Shown here: positions 14,028 through 15,737 of the stretch, in pieces | How positions within the stretch are numbered: position 1 is the stretch's first letter | Layout: the number at the start of each line of letters is the position of its first letter | DNA from: CF-96 sp036269455 | GTDB lineage: Bacteria > Chloroflexota > Dormibacteria > Aeolococcales > Aeolococcaceae | Direction of reading: 5' to 3' | NCBI GenBank assembly: GCA_036269455.1 | Contig: DATARS010000010.1 | Location: 1-15,737 of the forward strand | DNA length: 15,737 nt | The notes under the pieces: generated by a model | Database searches by the model: none | Told to the model about the DNA's origin: nothing | Seen by the model: the letters and a program-made list of their open reading frames with translations, nothing else | Made by a program: the position numbers and the translations under genes

Positions 14028-14915
14028 TTGAGGGATGAGGCGGCGGCGTCGGTGCGGGCGCTCGGCGAGGTGGTGGAGCGGCTGCGCGCTCCCGGGGGCT
14101 GTCCCTGGGATCGCGAGCAGACCCACCGCACCCTGCGCCCCTACCTGCTCGAGGAGACCTACGAGGCGCTGGAGGCGATCGAGGCCGGCAAGCCGGGACA
14201 GCTCCGCGAGGAGCTCGGCGACCTCCTCCTCCAGGTGTTCATGCACTGCGCCATCGCCCAGGAGGCCGAGGACGGCTTCGACGTCGGCGACGTCGCCGAG
14301 GTGACCCGCCGGAAGATGGTCCACCGCCATCCCCACGTCTTCGGCGGCACCGAGGTGAGCGGCGCCGCCGAGGTGGTGGTGAACTGGGAGAGGCTCAAGG
14401 CCGCGGAGAAGGGCGAGCGCCTCTCGGTCCTCGAGGGGGTGCCGATCACCCTGCCCGCGCTCGCCTACGCGCTCGGGGTGCAGAAGCGGCCCGCCCGGCT
14501 CGGCTTCGACGAGACCCCGGCGGTCACCGACGCCCTCGGCGTGCTCCGCGAGGCCGTCGCCGGACTGATCGCCGAGACCGCCGCGGCCGCCGGCGCGCCG
14601 CCCGCCGAGCAGGGCGCCGACTGGAACCTCGACGCCGCCGCCCCGCCGCCGCCGCCCGCGCCCCCGGGAGGCCACGCGCCGCCACCGCCGCCCGCCCCGC
14701 CGGCCCTCGAGGCCGCCGTCGGCGAGCTGCTCTGGGCCGCGGTGGCGGTGGCCCGCCGCCTGCGCGTCAATCCCGAGGACGCGCTCCGCCAGCGCGCCGA
14801 CCGGTTCGCGGACCGCTTCCGCGGACTCGAGGCGCGGGCCCGCGGCGAGGGCCGCGCGCTGTACGGACTCGAGTCGGAGGAGTGGGAGCGCCGCTGGCGG
14901 GACTCGCAGGGGTAG
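14028..14915 (+). CDS. mazG: MazG-family nucleoside triphosphate pyrophosphohydrolase with degenerate second domain
   Basis: This 295-residue enzyme hydrolyses nucleoside triphosphates to monophosphates and pyrophosphate, cleaning the pool or lowering stress nucleotides. The first MazG domain (about 8-125) is intact: GGCPWDREQTH (23-33), the metal helix LLEETYEALEAI (40-51, Glu42/Glu43/Glu46) and EELGDLL (61-67, Glu62/Asp65). The second domain is odd. Its expected EExxE helix reads AVAGLIAETAAAA, a Pro-rich stretch (about 205-226) follows, and the usual EExGDLLFA reads EAAVGELLWA. The conserved tail with ARRLRVNPEDALRQRADRFADRFRGLE is recognisable. I chose the TTG at 14028 because GGAG (14018-14021) lies 6 bases upstream; the next option is GTG 14052. 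The mfd-mazG-divIC order is common. Confidence 0.9.
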   Translation: MRDEAAASVRALGEVVERLRAPGGCPWDREQTHRTLRPYLLEETYEALEAIEAGKPGQLREELGDLLLQVFMHCAIAQEAEDGFDVGDVAEVTRRKMVHRHPHVFGGTEVSGAAEVVVNWERLKAAEKGERLSVLEGVPITLPALAYALGVQKRPARLGFDETPAVTDALGVLREAVAGLIAETAAAAGAPPAEQGADWNLDAAAPPPPPAPPGGHAPPPPPAPPALEAAVGELLWAAVAVARRLRVNPEDALRQRADRFADRFRGLEARARGEGRALYGLESEEWERRWRDSQG

Positions 14916-14921
14916 CGCACC

Positions 14922-14948
14922 CCGGGCATTTGCTCGATTGCCGCCCGG
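14922..14948 (+). terminator. Possible hairpin after mazG
   Basis: CCGGGC (14922-14927) and GCCCGG (14943-14948) can pair around a 15-base loop, 6 bases after the mazG stop. No T-run follows. The loop is large, so this is a weak terminator candidate ahead of the divIC promoter. Confidence 0.25.
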
Positions 14949-14965
14949 TAATGCAACAGCACCGC

Positions 14966-14971
14966 TATACT
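14966..14971 (+). promoter_or_regulatory. Predicted -10 box of divIC (TATACT)
   Basis: TATACT is an excellent -10 match and, like two others in the window, is followed by CG. No clear -35 box is present. The expected start near 14978 is only about 10 bases before the TTG start of divIC. Confidence 0.4.
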
Positions 14972-14987
14972 CGGCGCGTCACGGCCG

Positions 14988-15488
14988 TTGTCGCCCACGT
15001 CCCAGAGGGCCGTCGCAATCCTCCCGCGTTCCCGTCGCACCCTCACCCGGCGCCGCCTGCTCGCCGTCGGTGTCGCCGTTGCCGGAGCCTGGGTGAGCTA
15101 CGCCGTCTATGCCGCGACCACCGCCGGCCACGCCCTTGACGGGCGGGTGCGTGCCCTCCAGCAGCAGAACGCCGCGCTGCGCCAGCAGGTCGACACGCGC
15201 CGGCGCGAGCTCGCCGCCGCGAGCTCGAGCGGCTGGCTGGAGGAGGAGGCCCGCCGCCTCGGCTACATCCGCCCCGGCGACCGCATCTACGTGCTCACCA
15301 CCCCCGGCGCGAAGCTCCCCGCCGACGGCGGCGTCGACCCCGGCCCGCTTCCCGGCGCCCCCACCGCCGCCCCGAGGTCGGCCGCCGCACCCCCCGCGGC
15401 GAGCGCCCCGGCCGCACCGCCCCCCGCCGCGTCGACCCCCGCGGCCGCCGCGCCCACGCCGCTGCAGTTCACCGTCCCGCGCCGGTAG
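14988..15488 (+). CDS. divIC: DivIC/FtsB-family septum formation initiator with Ala/Pro-rich tail
   Basis: This is a single-pass division protein of 166 residues that would join the FtsL-DivIC/FtsQ complex at the septum. A basic N-terminus (to about 23) is followed by one membrane helix (about 24-44, LLAVGVAVAGAWVSYAVYAA). A coiled coil comes next (48-80, LDGRVRALQQQNAALRQQVD), then the family signature WLEEEARRLGYIRPGDRIYV (83-102). The outer part ends in an Ala/Pro-rich tail (about 118-158), longer than in most relatives. The TTG start has no Shine-Dalgarno and lies very close to the predicted transcription start, so the exact N-terminus is uncertain. A position after mfd and mazG is standard for divIC in Gram-positive-type genomes and supports the call. 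Confidence 0.85.
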   Translation: MSPTSQRAVAILPRSRRTLTRRRLLAVGVAVAGAWVSYAVYAATTAGHALDGRVRALQQQNAALRQQVDTRRRELAAASSSGWLEEEARRLGYIRPGDRIYVLTTPGAKLPADGGVDPGPLPGAPTAAPRSAAAPPAASAPAAPPPAASTPAAAAPTPLQFTVPRR

Positions 15489-15520
15489 GTCGCACCACGC
15501 GTCGCGCGAGCCGCGTGCGG

Positions 15521-15526
15521 TATCCT
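15521..15526 (+). promoter_or_regulatory. Predicted -10 box of the initiator tRNA gene (TATCCT)
   Basis: TATCCT ends 5 bases before the mature 5' end of the initiator tRNA. Transcription would therefore start at or within a base or two of tRNA position 1. No clear -35 box is seen. Confidence 0.4.
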
Positions 15527-15531
15527 CGCCG

Positions 15532-15606
15532 GGCGGCGTGGAGCAGTGGCAGCTCGTCGGGCTCATAACCCGAAGGTCGTTGGTTCGAATCCAACCGCCG
15601 CAACCA
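15532..15606 (+). tRNA. Initiator tRNA-fMet (anticodon CAT), CCA encoded
   Basis: The gene folds as a full 75-base cloverleaf. The acceptor 5' strand GGCGGCG pairs with CGCCGCA except at 1-72. The D arm is GAGC/GCTC. The anticodon arm TCGGG-CTCATAA-CCCGA holds the three consecutive G-C pairs that mark bacterial initiators. The T arm is GTTGG-TTCGAAT-CCAAC, then A73 and an encoded CCA. An A11-T24 pair and the absence of a Watson-Crick 1-72 pair also fit an initiator. The mismatch here is G1-A72 instead of the common C1-A72. The D loop is short (7 bases). Confidence 0.95.
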
Positions 15607-15614
15607 TGCTCCCT

Positions 15615-15687
15615 GGCGGTATAGCTCAGTTGGCAGAGCAGGCGGCTCATACCCGCTATGTCCCTGGTTCGACTCCAGGTACCGCCT
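15615..15687 (+). tRNA. Elongator-type tRNA-Met (anticodon CAT), CCA not encoded
   Basis: The gene folds as a 73-base cloverleaf: acceptor GGCGGTA/TACCGCC, D arm GCTC-AGTTGGCA-GAGC, anticodon arm GGCGG-CTCATAC-CCGCT (with a G-T wobble at 27-43), and T arm CCTGG-TTCGACT-CCAGG. The anticodon CAT and fully paired acceptor fit elongator Met. A tRNA-Ile2 with lysidine at C34 cannot be fully excluded. The base after the acceptor stem is T (U73) rather than the expected A, and CGC follows instead of CCA. It starts 8 bases after the initiator tRNA, so the two are probably one transcript. Confidence 0.9.
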
Positions 15688-15737
15688 CGCGGTTGAGGGT
15701 GGAGGAGAGGGTCCCCGCCGTCGCGCGGGTGCGCCGT

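Noticed and set aside
14015..14038. A 7-codon ATG minicistron (MGEHLEG) overlapping the mazG start
   Set aside because: It has no ribosome-binding site of its own, and its first codons are simply the Shine-Dalgarno region of mazG. A short chance frame is more likely than a leader peptide.
14636..14704. GCC/CCG-rich repeats in mazG as a possible mobile or satellite repeat
   Set aside because: They keep the reading frame and simply encode the Pro/Ala linker. No unit is repeated elsewhere in the window.
15699..15737. Possible start of a further gene (GTG followed by 12 open codons to the window end)
   Set aside because: Thirteen codons are too few to judge in GC-rich DNA, and nothing recognisable is encoded.
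1..15737. CRISPR array, insertion sequence, prophage or integrase
   Set aside because: No spaced direct repeats, transposase, integrase, terminal inverted repeats or phage genes were seen. Composition is even across the window.

Overview
The window is a very GC-rich bacterial chromosome segment whose codon third positions are almost all G or C. It is densely packed, with many 4-base ATGA/GTGA gene overlaps and frequent GTG/TTG starts. RNase Y, an rpsU-ybeY-pth-mfd-mazG-divIC housekeeping block and a LysR gene with a probable leaderless mRNA fit a high-GC Terrabacteria lineage. Chloroflexota, Dormibacterota or Actinomycetota relatives are my best guess, but the sequence alone does not fix the phylum.

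Region 1 (1-5991, + strand) is one translationally coupled chemosensory operon: the end of a methyl-accepting receptor, a hybrid CheA kinase with its own C-terminal receiver, CheB, CheR with a C-terminal TPR-like part, a very short CheW, and a receiver-GGDEF diguanylate cyclase. The parts list matches the Pseudomonas Wsp system, in which a receptor array controls cyclic-di-GMP synthesis rather than the flagellar motor. No stand-alone CheY, CheC, CheD or CheX is visible. CheB has lost most phosphorylation residues of its receiver, so phospho-feedback on receptor methylation is probably absent.

Region 2 (6026-8586, - strand) holds RNase Y (rny), converging on the cyclase gene, and upstream of it a LysR-type regulator. 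The RNase Y keeps its HD catalytic domain but appears to have lost the GxxG RNA-binding loop of its KH domain. The LysR gene is divergent from a small helical protein of unknown function (8705-9121). The 118-base divergent spacer has two back-to-back predicted promoters whose -35 boxes overlap inside one palindrome, a second 17-bp dyad at the LysR -10 box, and two identical 11-base dyads 36 bases apart in the leader of the unknown gene.

Region 3 (9167-15488, + strand) is the housekeeping block. It encodes ribosomal protein S21 (with a perfect 11-base Shine-Dalgarno), the rRNA-maturation factor YbeY, peptidyl-tRNA hydrolase, transcription-repair coupling factor Mfd, a MazG-family nucleotide pyrophosphohydrolase whose second domain looks degenerate, and a DivIC/FtsB-type cell-division protein. 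Translation, ribosome quality control, transcription-coupled repair, nucleotide-pool cleaning and septation are thus grouped together.

Region 4 (15521-15687) has two tRNA genes with CAU anticodons side by side: an initiator tRNA-fMet with an unusual G1-A72 mismatch and, 8 bases later, an elongator-type tRNA-Met with an apparent U73 and no encoded CCA. No gap longer than 300 bases lacks a gene. The last 50 bases (15688-15737) show nothing I can assign.
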